From assembly GCA_963277665.1 (NCBI GenBank), contig OY728119.1:313554206-313618205 (forward strand): a stretch of 64,000 bases of DNA, in the 5' to 3' direction. Under the pieces are notes generated by a model, which saw only the letters and a list, made by a program, of their open reading frames with translations, did no database searches and had not been told where the DNA came from. Both the position numbers and the translations under genes were made by a program. This document shows positions 28,900 to 42,259 of this stretch, one piece after another (the first letter of the stretch is position 1; the number at the start of each line of letters is the position of its first letter). The DNA comes from Viscum album (taxonomy: Eukaryota > Streptophyta > Magnoliopsida > Santalales > Viscaceae).

Positions 28900-29680
28900 T
28901 TCTGGTTAGTATATTTACAAAACATCTACCCTATTTAGTTTTCCTTCACAAAATACTCTAAATCATTGGATTCAAAATAATTTATTATCTGATTATAAAA
29001 CACTTTAAACGTTCTTTTTTTATTTTCTTCTAAGAATGATTACTATAGGCTATGGACATGTCGTTCATGGTCATTTAGGGGTTATTATATGAAATTTTTT
29101 AATGACCTCTGAATTTCATTGTTTATGTTGAACCCCCAATCATTCTTATTTTTCTAGGATTCCTAGTATTTCTTCTTCACCTCTTCATGTAGAATGATTT
29201 ATTTTCCATTTCTAAACTCTTTGATAATCTACTCAAGATTGAAAATGCTACATTAAACCAATGACGAACCATAGTTTCTAGGATATGAACTGAAATTTAC
29301 ATTTCTAATCTGTTTCCATCATGGTTTTAGATTAAAAATGGGGATATTGGGTTTATACAAGATGTGGTCTTTGAAAATGTTAATCCCCTTTGTAAAAATT
29401 CCCTAAGAATTTGTCATACTATAAAGGGATGTGAGATTCAATGGCATCCCCCTCTCCCCCTAACCCAATTCCTGTCAACTTTGGTGGAAAAGAATTCTCC
29501 AAAAGTGACCCCTACTACAAAGGTTGATATTCATAATGATAACACTAACATTTTGAGCTCTAAGGATGCTTCAAAACACCAATACGACAACATCTATAGT
29601 GGTGAGATTTTCCAAAACCCCATGATCTCTAAGGAAAAAAATAATTGACCCACATCCTTGAATATCAAGGGGAGAAAAAA
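28900..29680 (+). pseudogene. LINE ORF1 remnant: DUF4283 plus zinc knuckle
   Basis: The frames at about 29,040-29,330 read YRLWTCRSWSFRGYYMKFF, then VEPPIILIFLGFLVFLLHLF and FSISKLFDNLLKIENATLNQ. This follows the DUF4283 pattern of plant LINE ORF1: an R-x-W-x-x-x-x-W start, an E-P-P-I hydrophobic core, and a G-x-x-L-K-I-D-x-A-T segment. A run open from 29,364 to 29,648 follows, with CKNSLRICHTIKGC at about 29,391-29,432, a C-x2-C-x4-H-x4-C knuckle whose second Cys is now Ser. ORF1 binds the LINE RNA to form the transposition particle. Several stops in the DUF4283 part make this a pseudogene. The tail after the knuckle is Ser/Thr/Lys-rich, as is common in the family. Confidence 0.65.
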
Positions 29681-30589
29681 GAAAATGAAATCTAATTATG
29701 ATGAACCTTTACAAGATGATCTTGGCAAATCCTATCAATAGGTGAATGACTTATTATATTCGAGTGCTATAAAAGGGAAAAAAGAAATGATTGACCATGA
29801 GGTCCTCATTACTCAAAGATCTAGAAAAACGTGAAAATGTAAGGAGAATGATAATATTTAAAGGAAAATTTCATGTGCTCCTTAGCTACCAAGACGAATG
29901 AAAAAAATGATTTACCCCCACAGCCCATCCCTAATTAAAATTATCTTTTATCCTTAGATTCATTTGAATATTATTATTGAGAAGCTTCCTCATGTTATGA
30001 TAATTAAAATGATCCATCATGTATGGATTCTTATCAGATAGAAGATAAATTAGACTTCCCAAATTATATTTATTCTTAGATGAAGGATAATGAAACAAAA
30101 ACCTTTCGAAAATAAAAAAATATTATCATGATACTGGTATTTATATTGATATATGAAAAATGATGTTTATTGATGTTGTTAAGGAATTTAAGTAGGACAC
30201 AAAATTCAACTTTAAAGATATTCAATGGAAATTAGTTATGGATTTTGGTTTTCTTGAACTCTTTTGGGCGTCTCTCCACCAATTTTTTAAAATGATTTTA
30301 ACGCCTTTTTAGAAGCTTGAAATTTATTCTTAGTTGATTGGTGTGGTTGCTATTACATTCTGACGCATCTGGCTTCCAAGACTCTTCATTTTCATGCAGT
30401 TGGTTTGCCTCACTTACATGTTGGTATTATTATTCAAGAAGCTGTTGGATCATAATTGTGTTACCCTGGATAGGCTACCCTCATGAAGTAGGTTGGCTTG
30501 AAGTAGTGTATGTTTGATTTTCATAATTCTATCGTGTTTAGGATTCATGGGTGAATGTTTTTATTTATTTATTGCACTCTACTGGAGGT

Positions 30590-30860
30590 CTGCTAGATTT
30601 TCAATTTTGGAATACCGAGGGGTTGGCTTAGCTTCCCAGCTCATGTTCTGAAACCCTGTAATGCTTTATACCCTATCATAACGCCTTTTTTCTCAGAGAT
30701 TATGGTTATAAAACATTAATGAAAATATTAGAATCTCTGTTAAGATTTCAATTCCTTGTTTGTGAAGGCTTTTCCTAGTCATATCCTACAATTCGTTGAT
30801 TGGAGCTCATTGGCAATCAAGTTTTTAGGCCCACTGCTTCCTTCTTCAAATGCATGGAAT
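30590..30860 (+). pseudogene. LINE ORF2 endonuclease N-terminal remnant
   Basis: At about 30,600 the frames read FNFGIPRGW or, shifted, LEYRGVGLAS, resembling the start of plant LINE ORF2 (a W-N-x-R-G-L-G motif that begins the apurinic-like endonuclease). The next codons (NALYPI, FFSEIMV) fit the stretch in which the L-x-E-T metal-binding segment lies. No downstream endonuclease or RT motif follows before the 3' end. The enzyme would nick target DNA to prime reverse transcription. Assignment rests on short, frame-shifted matches. Confidence 0.4.
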
Positions 30861-31139
30861 ATCGTTGTTGTTAATTCATTCCAGATTTCATCCCAATCTA
30901 TTTTTTTCCAATGAGGCCATGTATGTATGTTCATCTATAAATTATCATTGGCTTTGTTTATTTTGATTGGGTATTGTGGTTTTCAACCCTTGATTCCTAG
31001 TCTATTTCTCATAGATTATTCAATTGTATCCCCTTTAAATCCTTTATTAGTTTAAATTTGTAACACATCGTTCTTGTATTGTAACCTTTTTTTATTTATT
31101 AAATTTCCCTAGGGTATGAGCTAGGTAACCGATTCATGT

Positions 31140-34100
31140 CACCACTTTTTTTAAAAAATATATATATTTATCATTCCTGATGCATTAAAATAAAATAATA
31201 ATATATCACATGATTCATCAATAGGAAATTATGAAATTCCACCAATAATTACAAATTAACCGAATCTAAATGTTTAACATAAAATTTAAAATGACATCCA
31301 AATTTATACATAATCAATTTACTAAATAGTTATCCTATGGGGAAAACAAAAAATTTTCAGAACAAATTCAATTGAAAAATATTTATAAATTAATAAATAA
31401 ATTTCTTAGATAAACATAACATTATATTCCTTAATTAATACAAAGTGGATCCTAATTTCAATAACCAAATATGTGACTTGCTTGTCACCAAAAAACCATA
31501 ATGAAAAAATTATTAATTTTATAAAAAAAATATCATCTTATCAAATATATTTTAAAAATTTAAATATATTTTAAACCCTAAGAAAGATAGAAAAAAAATT
31601 AAATCACTCAGTAATTTCATATTCTCTAAGGGGAAGCTCAAGAATTGGATCAACAATTAACTATTATTATTTTTTTATATAATGAAGAGACTATGATTTA
31701 TATATGAATGTCTTGAAGTGTTAAACCAAACATTAATTTTTTAAAGTTGTCCCCCCTAGATATATCTTTTCAAGAACCATTTCAACTTTTAGTATCAAGA
31801 TAGTGATATATTAATAGGTTATCCAAACAATATCTATCATATCAAAATGAATTATGTTATCATATACCTAGACCTACAGTCTATTTCAGCCATATTATTA
31901 TGTTCCCTTAGTTATGTTTTACTAAATCTAGTTCCCAAGGTTTTTAGTAAACATACTTGGATACCAACTTTATTGTCACCATCTGCAGTAACCAATAGTT
32001 GTTGGTTACATTATTACCCTTGTATGATATACAAGAATCCAACTCTAATATTATATAATATTTCTATAGTATTTGAAATCTAGATACATACATCATAATT
32101 GACAATACATTTTAAAACAAAAATATGAATAGTTTTTTCTTTGAGAACACCATTATCCACATTAGCATATCCCTACAATTCAACCATAAAACACTTCTGG
32201 GTATCTTGATGGAAAAATAAAACATAATAAAGGTGAGATATTATATCCTCAGTTGGTTAATGCATATAAAAAATGATATCATGAATACATTTGAACAATA
32301 AATATTCTAATGTAAACAAATAAAAAAATACATTTAAAAAACATCTTGACTGTAATATGGGATGAATAAATGATGATCAATTAAAGACATCTGAATAATC
32401 ACATGCACATGAAACATATTCATGGATATTCTAAAAAATCTAATAATAATATGGTAATCAATAAATAATATCATAATTAGGGAATTAAAATTTTAATAAA
32501 TCTTTGACCTATTTTCAAGACATTTCACATGATAGTTGAAGACCATGGAAAAAAATTCAATTTTTCAAAATTATACATCTCATCAGACCAACCAAGTAAT
32601 CATGGGGCTTTGAAATTTCAGGCCCTACAAATCACATATAAATTCTAATCTATTCAAGATATGAAGGGGTGAAAAATAATAAATAATAAAAATCATTTTG
32701 GAAAACAAGCTTATGAAATGTTAATACTTACCCTGCATAATAAACATAATCATAAATCTTCCTGAGTAATATAGTGAATGATAATAAAATAGTAATCCAA
32801 TTTAAAACTATTCATTAACCATCAAGATAAATAATAAATATAGAAAAATTAAAATGTATCCATGTGAAAGGATAATTAGAATATGGGTTGTTGACATTGA
32901 TGATTTGAAATTCCATAAAGAGATTATTACAATATTCTTGTCAAAATTAACCTTTGCACATTTAAAATAATATTCTAAAATATAAATGTCCCAAAACTAT
33001 AACCAAAATATATTAATTTTAAAATAATATATTAATCTTGTGTGGTAATATTTAAAACAAAGACCTATCTTGATGGAAGGAAATTGTGCTCAAGTTGTAC
33101 ATGGTAAAACAATGATTTCATTCATAGTTTCACTAAATGCCAAAAATCCTTGTTTAGAAAATGATATGAATATTCCATTAATTTTTTTTATAAATATTAA
33201 ATAATGTTTAAAAAAATATTTATTAATATTTTTTTAGATTTTAAAATTTCATTTCGAAACATTTATATGAAACATGGTTTTGGAAGACAGATGATTATTG
33301 ACCAATGAGAGAAATGTTGTCATATTTCCTTAAAAACAATTTTTCAATCAATTTATATAAAAAATAAAGGAAACATTGATCCCATTAATTTAATATTACC
33401 TGAATTACAAGGTAATATATTGGTTTTAAGATATAGATAAATATAATTCTCCAAAGGGATACTTAAACAAAAGCAATCCCGAGTAATGATGAGATTGTGA
33501 ATTAAACTCTTACCACTTTAGAAACATTTGAATCATAATACCCATGAATGGTATTACATCAAAATAAAATTAAAATACCATGGAGATAAATATATAAATT
33601 ATATAACATATCCATATGGTCATTATATATACCACCCAAAGGAAAAATTGGTAAATATGGAATATGTCTCACGAAAGAGAAAGTGAGACCAGAAACCCTT
33701 ACCCATGGATTAACTTGTTTTGTTTGTTTCTTCTTCTCCTATATAAAAATTATAAATTTAATATAAATATATTAGTTAATAATATTAATATATATCATAC
33801 CTTATATGATTTACTTATAGTCATTAATTACCTTTTTATTATCAATTCTTGGTTAAAATACCCATTTTATGTGATAATAGCTTTATTTTTTGCATATTTT
33901 TTATTTGAATTTTTTTATATTGATTATGGTTTAATAATATCCCAAATTTTAATAATGATATAAAATTAATATATATTCATTATATATTTATTAATATTAA
34001 TCCATATAATTTAATCATTGAAAATGAATTACACTATTCATGGAGATAGTAGACTATACGTACACTTGAACGCTATTTCTATAATCTCAAAGGATGGAAT

Positions 34101-37100
34101 GAAAGAATGGTAAATAATATATAACCATGAAATAGATATTAGTAATTAATAAATATCACATATATTAATTAAATTTTTCATTATTACTTTCTATGTAAAG
34201 AGTTAGTGAAAAATGAATCACATCGCTTCCCGAGGTGGCAATCCACCATAAACACGAGCGATGTTATCATATCCCCTAAAAAATAGAATGTAAGAAGGAA
34301 TATGTGATATAATAATTATATAGGTATATATATGTTACAATTATAATATATATACTTAAAATACAACATTATATCTAACCGTGAGAGGTGTTGGTGGAAA
34401 CAATACATCGTACTCCGATGCTGTTTCCCGCCGTACAGACGATCAACAGTTTCATTTCCCATTTGATAAAAGATGAGATATATGTTGGTAATAAAATTAA
34501 CATAATAACATCTCAATACCTGGGATATATTTTGTCATTAAATTACCATATATGATGAATAATATAAAGAGGTGTAATAATACATAAATCAAAACACAAT
34601 GTTTGAAATTTTACCTCTTACTCGGATGAATTTCTGATAGAAAAATGAGATTTTGGTCATGGGTAAAGAATTAATTAAGGTATTTGGGAACGTATTTGAT
34701 GAAACAAATGTCTTTTTATGTGTGAATTGGTTAGCATAGTGGTTGGAATTTGTATATAGAGGAGAGGGAAGACATGTAATTTTTTGAAAGATTTCATAAT
34801 TCCCACAATTTAAACATTTAAAATGTAAATAAATTTCATATTATATCACATTAGAAGATTGAAGGTCCAAATATGGATATAATATTGAAATTGGAAAAGT
34901 TTTAAGTCAATTTTACCCTTATTTTCATAGTTTAACCCCATGTAAAACCATTTTTACCTCCACTACGATAATTAATTTTTAATGTTTTAAATTATTTTTA
35001 TAGTAACAAATAAGATGAAATAATTAGAAATTATTAATTTTTTAATTAAAATATGCATTAAATATTACAAAATTAATATCATAGAATCGGTTGAATAAAA
35101 TATAAAATTAAACCCAGAAATGCGTCTAAAAGAGTGGTTTTTCCAAAAAAAATCAATCAATATTTTAAAAAGTTATTATGAAAAATTTCTATATGAAATT
35201 AATTTTGATGATGTAAATTATTTAAATTTTAATATAATTGAAATAAATTTACATTAAAAATAAATTTAAATATAACTTATCATTTTAAATAATTTAAAGA
35301 AAAAGATAATTTTCAATTAAAATTATTTTTTGTCACTATTCATCCAAAAAAATATTCTTTTCTTAAAATATATAAATTTTTATATAAGATAAGTTTGAAA
35401 TGATGATTTAAAATATAAATTGAATTTATAAAATAAAATATTTAAATATGTTAAAAATAAATTTTAATTTATGTTTACTAAGTGCGACTAGACCAGCTTT
35501 TAGAAAAATACAAATTTTCAGAATAATTTATTTTTCATTCAAATGATTTTTATTTAATTTATCATCAATAGATAAAAATTAATTTTAATTTAGACATAGC
35601 TAAACCATATTATTTTCATAATTTATTTATTATTTTTCATACCATCTAATTTAACATCTAAGATATAATGATATTTTATACTACGATTTATTTAATATGA
35701 GAGTTGTGTGAACTATACGTTATCGAAGAGATTGAATTTACTAAAAATAAATATATCATAATTTCTTTTGGTATTAAATTATATAATAAATAAGATGTTT
35801 CATGTAACATTATCTATCATTTTTTATTGTAATATTAGAAAATCTTCAGGTGTTACAATATGATTTTGAAAAGAATTGGGAAAAGGGGAGGAGAAGGGGA
35901 ATATGAGAGAAGAGTTTATAAATCCTAACCATTTCTCAGCGTTCTTATCTTGAATAATAATAAAATACCAGGATTCTAGAATTTTTTAGTCCATATATTA
36001 GCTAGTTATTTTAAGTTTCATGAGATATACAATTTGGGTATATTTTTCGATAATTTATGTCTGGGGGAGTCGGTTTCCAAGTTTATAGAGATGGGTTATT
36101 TATTTTGAGGGAATGAGTCATTTCAGGGAAAGGTATTGATGAAATTTCTATAAGAAATGTAAACACATTAATTGTGATTTCTTATAATTATAAAACAAAT
36201 AAAAAAAAATAAAATGTTTTTATGAATTTATATTCTTTTATTAACTGATTTATCATGTTTTTTACAATGGGAAATAGAAAAAATAAAATAATTATTATAA
36301 GGGAACACTTTGGACTTTGGACATTGGAAAATACATTTTAGTTTCAGATATTATGTATACTGTTTTAAATGAACCATTTGTCATATGACATTGTTTTTTG
36401 GATGAAATAATCAATTTTTTATTTATTATGTTCTTATTGCAACACCATTTTTCCTAAAAGTCTGGGTATTTGAAAAAAATGGAAAATTTTCTATTTAAAA
36501 GAAAATTGAAGAATTTTAGAAAATTACGAAAAATAATCCATATGAAATTTCAATGTTATTATTCCAAAGATGAGATTAATATTAAATGTTTTTATATCAT
36601 AAGTAATTTTTGTCAATATAAAAAATATGATTTTTCATGAAGTACATAAAATTTATTGAAAAGGTTCCAATAATTTAATTATTTTTTTAATCCTGGTATT
36701 TGTTTCATGGAATTAAAATATTTATTTTTTTTAAAATTAAATATTTTAAATATTTGTCATTATTATTATTTTGATGTTAAATTACTATTCCCAGTAGTTA
36801 GGATACTATATCCAATGATCATGTTACTATTTCAATGACCCGGTTAAAATTATAATAGTTAAATTTATATTTTAATGGACATATAAACTCTAATAAATAC
36901 ATATTCATTATTTAATTGAACATTCACTATAAATCCTATGAATGTTATATATTTTTATTTTCTAATATATCAATTGGTTTTATAATAATATATTATATTA
37001 TAAATATGTTTTTTGTGGGGGGTGATTATAGAATATTGGGGTGATTCAAAATTTTCAATCGTTGTTTTTCTATTTTACATTTTTTCACTTTTAATGATTG

Positions 37101-37223
37101 TAATTTTCATTGTTTCAGTTTCTATTTAATGTAATGATCTATATTAATGAAGAGGAATTCAAGACGAACATATAAAAATAATTAGCTGGAAATAACCTCC
37201 CCATCATGTTCTGCCCCATTTCC
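31140..37223 (+). repeat. LTR-like sequence of giant gypsy element, copy B
   Basis: This is the fuller version of copy A. The part from 33,044 onward is a close paralogue of window position 1 onward, and the part from about 32,130 to 33,040 is homologous to copy D. The left limit is placed just after the LINE 3' end and is uncertain. If the whole stretch is LTR it is about 6 kb, within the range reported for Ogre-type elements. An open frame of 99 codons at 33,664-33,963 is hydrophobic because of base composition. It is broken in copy A and absent in C and D, so I do not regard it as a gene. Confidence 0.6.
34031..34443 (+). repeat. Three tandem ~185-bp units with structured modules, LTR copy B
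   Basis: Modules lie at about 34,037, 34,221-34,263 and 34,407-34,443. The middle module is identical over all 43 bases to the one at 1,176-1,218. The third closes with ATCGT/ACGAT, as in copy A. Confidence 0.75.
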
Positions 37224-38044
37224 CACTAATAGAAAAATGGGATATTGTGATGGTTCAAAACCATGTCAATAGGGCTCAAAACCGTGGCCGAAGGCTATAG
37301 ACACAATTTATCCCAACCATGGGTGCTATCATTATAGAAGTAGGGTTTGACCTATGGTAGTAATTTATCCATGGAAATCTGTTTCCTAATGAAATGGTTT
37401 TGAAAACTGTGGCTATAGGTTTCTATGATGTCAACTGTGGTAGTTGACCAATTGCCATGGTTTTAACCATGGAAAAAGGTGGCCTATTTCTAGGTTTTTA
37501 ACTGTGGCTATAGCCCTTTAAAACCATGGAAATAACCTAAAAAATGCGTGACTTTCAATATTTGATCCCATCACCTTACATTTACATTTATGTTCTCTGA
37601 CCACTACACCAAGAAGGATTTTGTGTGTATATATAAAATATATTATATATATTATTAAAAACCAAGGAAATATCTTGAAAACCGTGTCAATAGTTCTTCC
37701 CCCTATGTTTTTTTAGAAATGGTTTATCTATCACAAGGGAGGAACACCTATATCCATGGTTTTCAAAACCTTGGCTATAGCCCTTCAAAAAAGGACTGTA
37801 GTATAGTTTTCCAAAACCGTGGTTATTGGTGTGGGCTACAGCTAGAGTTTTGAAAATCATGGTTATAGGTGTGGCCTATAGCCAAGATTTTGAAAACCGT
37901 GGCGCTAGCCTCGAAAAATAGACCTATAGACCAGTTTTAAAACTCCATCTATAGACCACATAAACATGGCTGTATCCACCTATAGCCACGATTTTAAAAA
38001 CATGGCTATAGGTCTGTGTTCATAGCATATTGTTTCTAGTAGTG
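37224..38044 (+). mobile_element. Non-autonomous CACTA-type DNA transposon, copy B
   Basis: This is the paralogue of 4,172-4,995 at the same site of the host element. The left end begins CACTAATAGAAAAA, and the right end ends TTTCTAGTAGTG, so both termini keep the CACT signature. It is filled with GGCTATAG / CTATAGCC subterminal motifs in both directions, several joined to AAAACCGTGG. It is 821 bp long with no transposase. It was duplicated together with its host and is not an independent insertion. Confidence 0.85.
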
Positions 38045-40089
38045 TATACTTCTGATGATAAGATCCCAAATGAGGTAGAAAAGGATTACATGCCTTATCT
38101 ATAGCAAAATATATTGGATACTCATTAGTTAATTATGTTTATCCATCTACCATATATAAGATATGATTATCACCTTCAGATCATCAATATACACTATTTT
38201 TAGCTAGATATGACCTCCTTTTCCATGACCTGAGACCTAGGAGTGAAAGAGCATGAAACATTCATGCATGGTGTTTCTCTCCACATGCCGATAGCTCTCT
38301 TTTAACTTATTTCTAGAGAATCACTAGAGATATTTAATCAATAATAGGAAAAATATAGAGCATTGAACTTCACTATTTAGGAAGAATAGAGGAACCCTTT
38401 AGATACACCGTCTTGTAATTTTATAGCCTCCAATGAAATTAATTAGAGGATCATGTAATGCACATTCCAATTTTTCATTATAATAGAATTAAATTGCTTT
38501 AACTATTCCCAAACCTCATGAATGGTTGGGAAGGATACTCGATGGATCATTGGACTGGGCCTCTTAAAAATAATAATTCAATTCCTACATGAAACATGAT
38601 GTTTAAATCAACATGACAACTTCTCATATAAGGTGACTATTATTTGGGTTTACATTGCAGCCAACCCTTACATGATTGTAGATGTTCCAAATAAAACATA
38701 TTATAATAGTAGCTAACATTTTATTCTTCCATGGCTGAACCCATCCTGCCAGGTTGGGGGAATAATTTCCACCACCTCCACCACTTGGGAAAAAAATTCC
38801 TGATAGGATTCAGATCATATCATAAGTAGCTCTAAACAAAACTAATCCAATAGGGATGGGGGAATTTATAACACATTCATCATCACTATCTTCATTGTTC
38901 CGTTATATGGTCCTAGGAAAATCAATGAGTATTCTAGATCAACCCCATATGATTGATATGGGGGAATTTATATCTCAATATCCACCATTGGAGTCATGAA
39001 ATCCTTGACAAGAATTATTGGATTTTCAACAACATGGACAATAAATTTCAAATGTGGCCCCAAATAAACCCCATCCCATAGGGCTGTGGGAATTTTCATC
39101 AGTATCACCACAAAGAGACTCAATCTTTTCAAGGTTGGGAGGTAAATATTAATGGTTGGGACCCCATTCATTCCTCCTTCAATAAGAAAAACCTATGAAA
39201 TTCAGTTCCAATTCGGAAATAACAACTAGAAACTCCATAAAGGTTTTTAATCATAGGATGAGATCAGAGGAGAGTATAGTGAATTCAATCACACCATATT
39301 GGTTTCATAATACAAAATAGCAATATATCGCTAGGGGTTTGAGAAACATTCATGATGAAGGTCATGAAGAATCATCATGTTGTGTTAAAAGTAATTGAAC
39401 AACCACTATTTCCCGATATACCTATGTAAATTTCATCACTATCTATATGAAAGATTCTATGGAACATGACACAAATATAGAGGTACATAACATGGAAATC
39501 CTTCCTTAAGAGGAGGGTTATCTAGATGTACCAAGTGAGGATGCACACACCCAGAACGAGAGGAGGTTCGTAATCCTGTCACATCTGAATATTGAGATCC
39601 CACCTCTATGATATATTAATACCAAGGAAATATGGAATGGTGTTGCTACACCCCAATCATCACCCCAAAGAAATAGATTTACTTCAATTCAAGAACATTT
39701 GTCATAATATGAGAATGGGATAACAACTCTAAAAAAATCATAGAGGATATACTAATGGAAAATACTATCTTTGGGTATCATATTCATGCTAATGTAAAAA
39801 TTCCTCCACCTATACATCTGGAAATATATGATCCAATAGAAAGAAGGAAATGTGAGCATCAGACTAGATCCATATGTAGCTGGAAGATCTATATAAATGA
39901 AGAAGACCAAAATGATTATGAATTCCCTCTATTTCAGTGATATCCTCTCCCTCTCTAGGGAGAACATTCAATCTTAGGATGAATCAAGAATTAGTAGGAG
40001 GTGGTGGCAGGGTAACCTCATCGACCCCACCCACTGCCTATGAATAGGTTGTGGCACATACAACAGTACCCTCTAAATCTACATAACAT
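38045..40089 (+). other. Leader / untranslated region of retroelement copy B
   Basis: Collinear with 4,996-7,059. No recognisable protein. The short open frames at 38,968-39,171 (minus) and 39,755-39,940 (plus) have paralogues in copy A but no motif. Confidence 0.5.
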
Positions 40090-40800
40090 CATCAGATCCT
40101 TTGATACTTGAATGGAATCCATGGATGGGAAATAGGATCTTATGCAGCATGAGGTGAATCCATATCATGAGTGGGTGGATGACACTTTTCCCCAACCCAA
40201 TATTGAAAATCCAATAATCTCAACCTTTGATGATGTAGGTGAACCTTATCAGCATATCACACACATTTTATTCTGATTTTGTTCGATGATGGGTCCTCAA
40301 TATCTATAGGAGGAAATAAAGATGATGTGTTTTGTAAAAAAAATTTACTAGGCCATATTTATTTTTGAATAACAGTCTCCCAACAAAACCTTTTATAGGG
40401 TGGGAAGACCCTCTTCATCAATAAATTTATCATTTTATCTCTATGCTAATGAAAATGAAAACCTTCTACCTAAAAAACTGTAATTAATTTGAAAATGAGT
40501 GGTTTTATTAACTCATTTCTTGGTTGAAGGGTATAACCTATTCACTCAGCATCCCTCTCTCATGGGATAAATTCCTATAACATTGTGATTAAAATATCTA
40601 GGATGATCTATATACTTCTTTCATCCTAATAATGTATCCATGTGTATTCATTTAGTTTATAGAAACAGAACAAATATTAGAATATTCAATTTATTGAACC
40701 CAATCCAAGTCAATAATAATTCCTCCAACACATGAAAAAATGATAGGAAATGAAAATGTTGTGGTTTTCACTCTCAAGCAATCAGTTTTCCAATCTAATC
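40090..40800 (+). pseudogene. gag: gag remnant, copy B
   Basis: This is the paralogue of the copy A gag. Near 40,226-40,270 the frame reads TFDDVGEPYQHITH, a decayed version of the GDP-x-x-HL motif of plant gypsy Gag (the Asp is now Glu). The following stretch is the counterpart of the FINKF segment. Stops and frameshifts are numerous. The order gag, protease, RT, RNase H, integrase in this copy fits a Ty3/gypsy element transcribed left to right. Confidence 0.55.
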
Positions 40801-42259
40801 ACCTAGAAAGGTTCCAAACCACCCAACATATCCTATCAATCGAAAACAACCCGAAAATCACCCTCATCTAGAAGAAATGTGAAATCAGGGTCTACTCAGA
40901 TTTTATGAATGAGTGAATAAATAATAATCTTGTAAAACTATAGAATTCACCATTTATTTATGGAAATCCATTGAAAATAACCTAATCAAGCTACCATATC
41001 CCATGAATATCAATGAGGTCATCCTCATTGACTGTCCTAACTACTTAACATTCCACTGAAGGCTGGGACATAATATTTAGTACTTATTTTTCTACAATGA
41101 ATTCCTTAAAAATCATGGTGGATTCTTTATATGTAGTGTTGGATAAATCCTCATAAAAGGTGGTCTTTATAACCGTTTCCTAGTAAGAAGAAGAGGGTTA
41201 TTGGAAGAAATCTTCCTCTAGGCTTGGATGGAATTTCAACATTAGGATGAAATGAAAAATAGTTCACCAAGATCAGGGAACAAATAGATAACAGCCAAGA
41301 AATAACATAATAGCTTCAATACCTAGGGAGGTACCATCAGATATTCCTCTTGAAGGTGGACGGTACCATCCTAGTAATGAGGAAATAGAAGATGATGAGT
41401 TGTATTATGATCTAGTGCAATCCCTAACTCTTGAATATTTATTCCATGCAACATATGAAGATTATGAAAAACCCCACAAAATGGAACTCTCCTTAGACTA
41501 AGACCTCATATATGGTACTTTAAACATGATACAATTGTAATACCCCTTCTGAAATTAAGGATATTTCTTTGAGTATAAGTTCCCCATAGCAAACTATGGA
41601 ACATGTGGTTGAATGTATTGGAATCGAGGATACATGGAAAAACAACGGCATGGTCAGACCATATATTTTCATCATGTACCCACATAGGATATACACATAT
41701 ATGAGAGCTATAAAAAATCTCACCATCAATCCAAGAAAATATATGGATGTTTCTTAGAACCCTATAATGACCTCATGTGCCCAGTCATCTTCCATGACCA
41801 CCTAGTGGGGGTTTTATTATCTAATCATATCAGGGAATAAGAATGGATGGAGTGACTTACACCATTGGAATAAAATTCTACCATAACCTATGGAAAAGAA
41901 CTAGGATCATATACCTAAAATTCCTCAGTTTCATGGCCACATGGTAATGAGAGACCCCTCAATAAGAAGTGCAGACCTCTAGCATAAAAGTATGACATTT
42001 TGAATGAATTTTATGTTGTACCAGTCATGTTTTCAATCCTTGTTGTGCTATATATTTAAAAATAACACAGATAGGCACTTGTTAAATCCCTTTATACCCC
42101 CAAAATATTTAATGATAGAAGTCACTACTATTGCGGTATATCGAATGTGAACAATGTCTGTAGAATGACATGTAACCATCTCATTCAAAATTCAGGATTA
42201 GGAAGAGTTCATTGAAGGGAATATCCAAACAATATATGTTTTCGGATGACTCTACATGA
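40801..42259 (+). other. Degenerate gag-to-protease linker, copy B
   Basis: Collinear with 7,761-9,199. No catalytic motif recognised. A minus-strand open run at 41,520-41,729 is without known similarity and overlaps the sense remnant. Confidence 0.35.

Larger units (their letters stand above)
28620..31110 (+). mobile_element. Degenerate LINE with internal deletion
   Basis: From left to right it contains an ORF1 trace (about 28,900-29,680), a degenerate linker, the first part of an ORF2 endonuclease (about 30,590-30,860) and a 3' end near 31,080-31,110 where an AT-rich tail follows. A complete plant LINE runs 5-7 kb, whereas this copy is about 2.5 kb and shows no reverse transcriptase or RNase H, so a large internal part of ORF2 is missing. 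It lies between LTR copies D and B. I could not find target-site duplications with confidence. Confidence 0.6.

Noticed and set aside
29364..29648. 94-codon open frame as an independent gene
   Set aside because: It is the zinc-knuckle part of the degenerate LINE ORF1, with the DUF4283 trace directly upstream in broken frames.
619..33963. Open frames of 68 codons (619-825) and 99 codons (33,664-33,963), related to each other, as a small membrane-protein gene in the LTR
   Set aside because: The hydrophobic residues follow from AT-rich codons. The frame is shorter in copy A because of one base change, and it is stopped after about ten codons in copy C. No known domain.
6684..39940. Paralogous open frames at 6,684-6,887 and 39,755-39,940 as a conserved gene upstream of gag
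   Set aside because: A and B are close paralogues, so shared openness is expected. There is no motif and no diverged third copy to test conservation.
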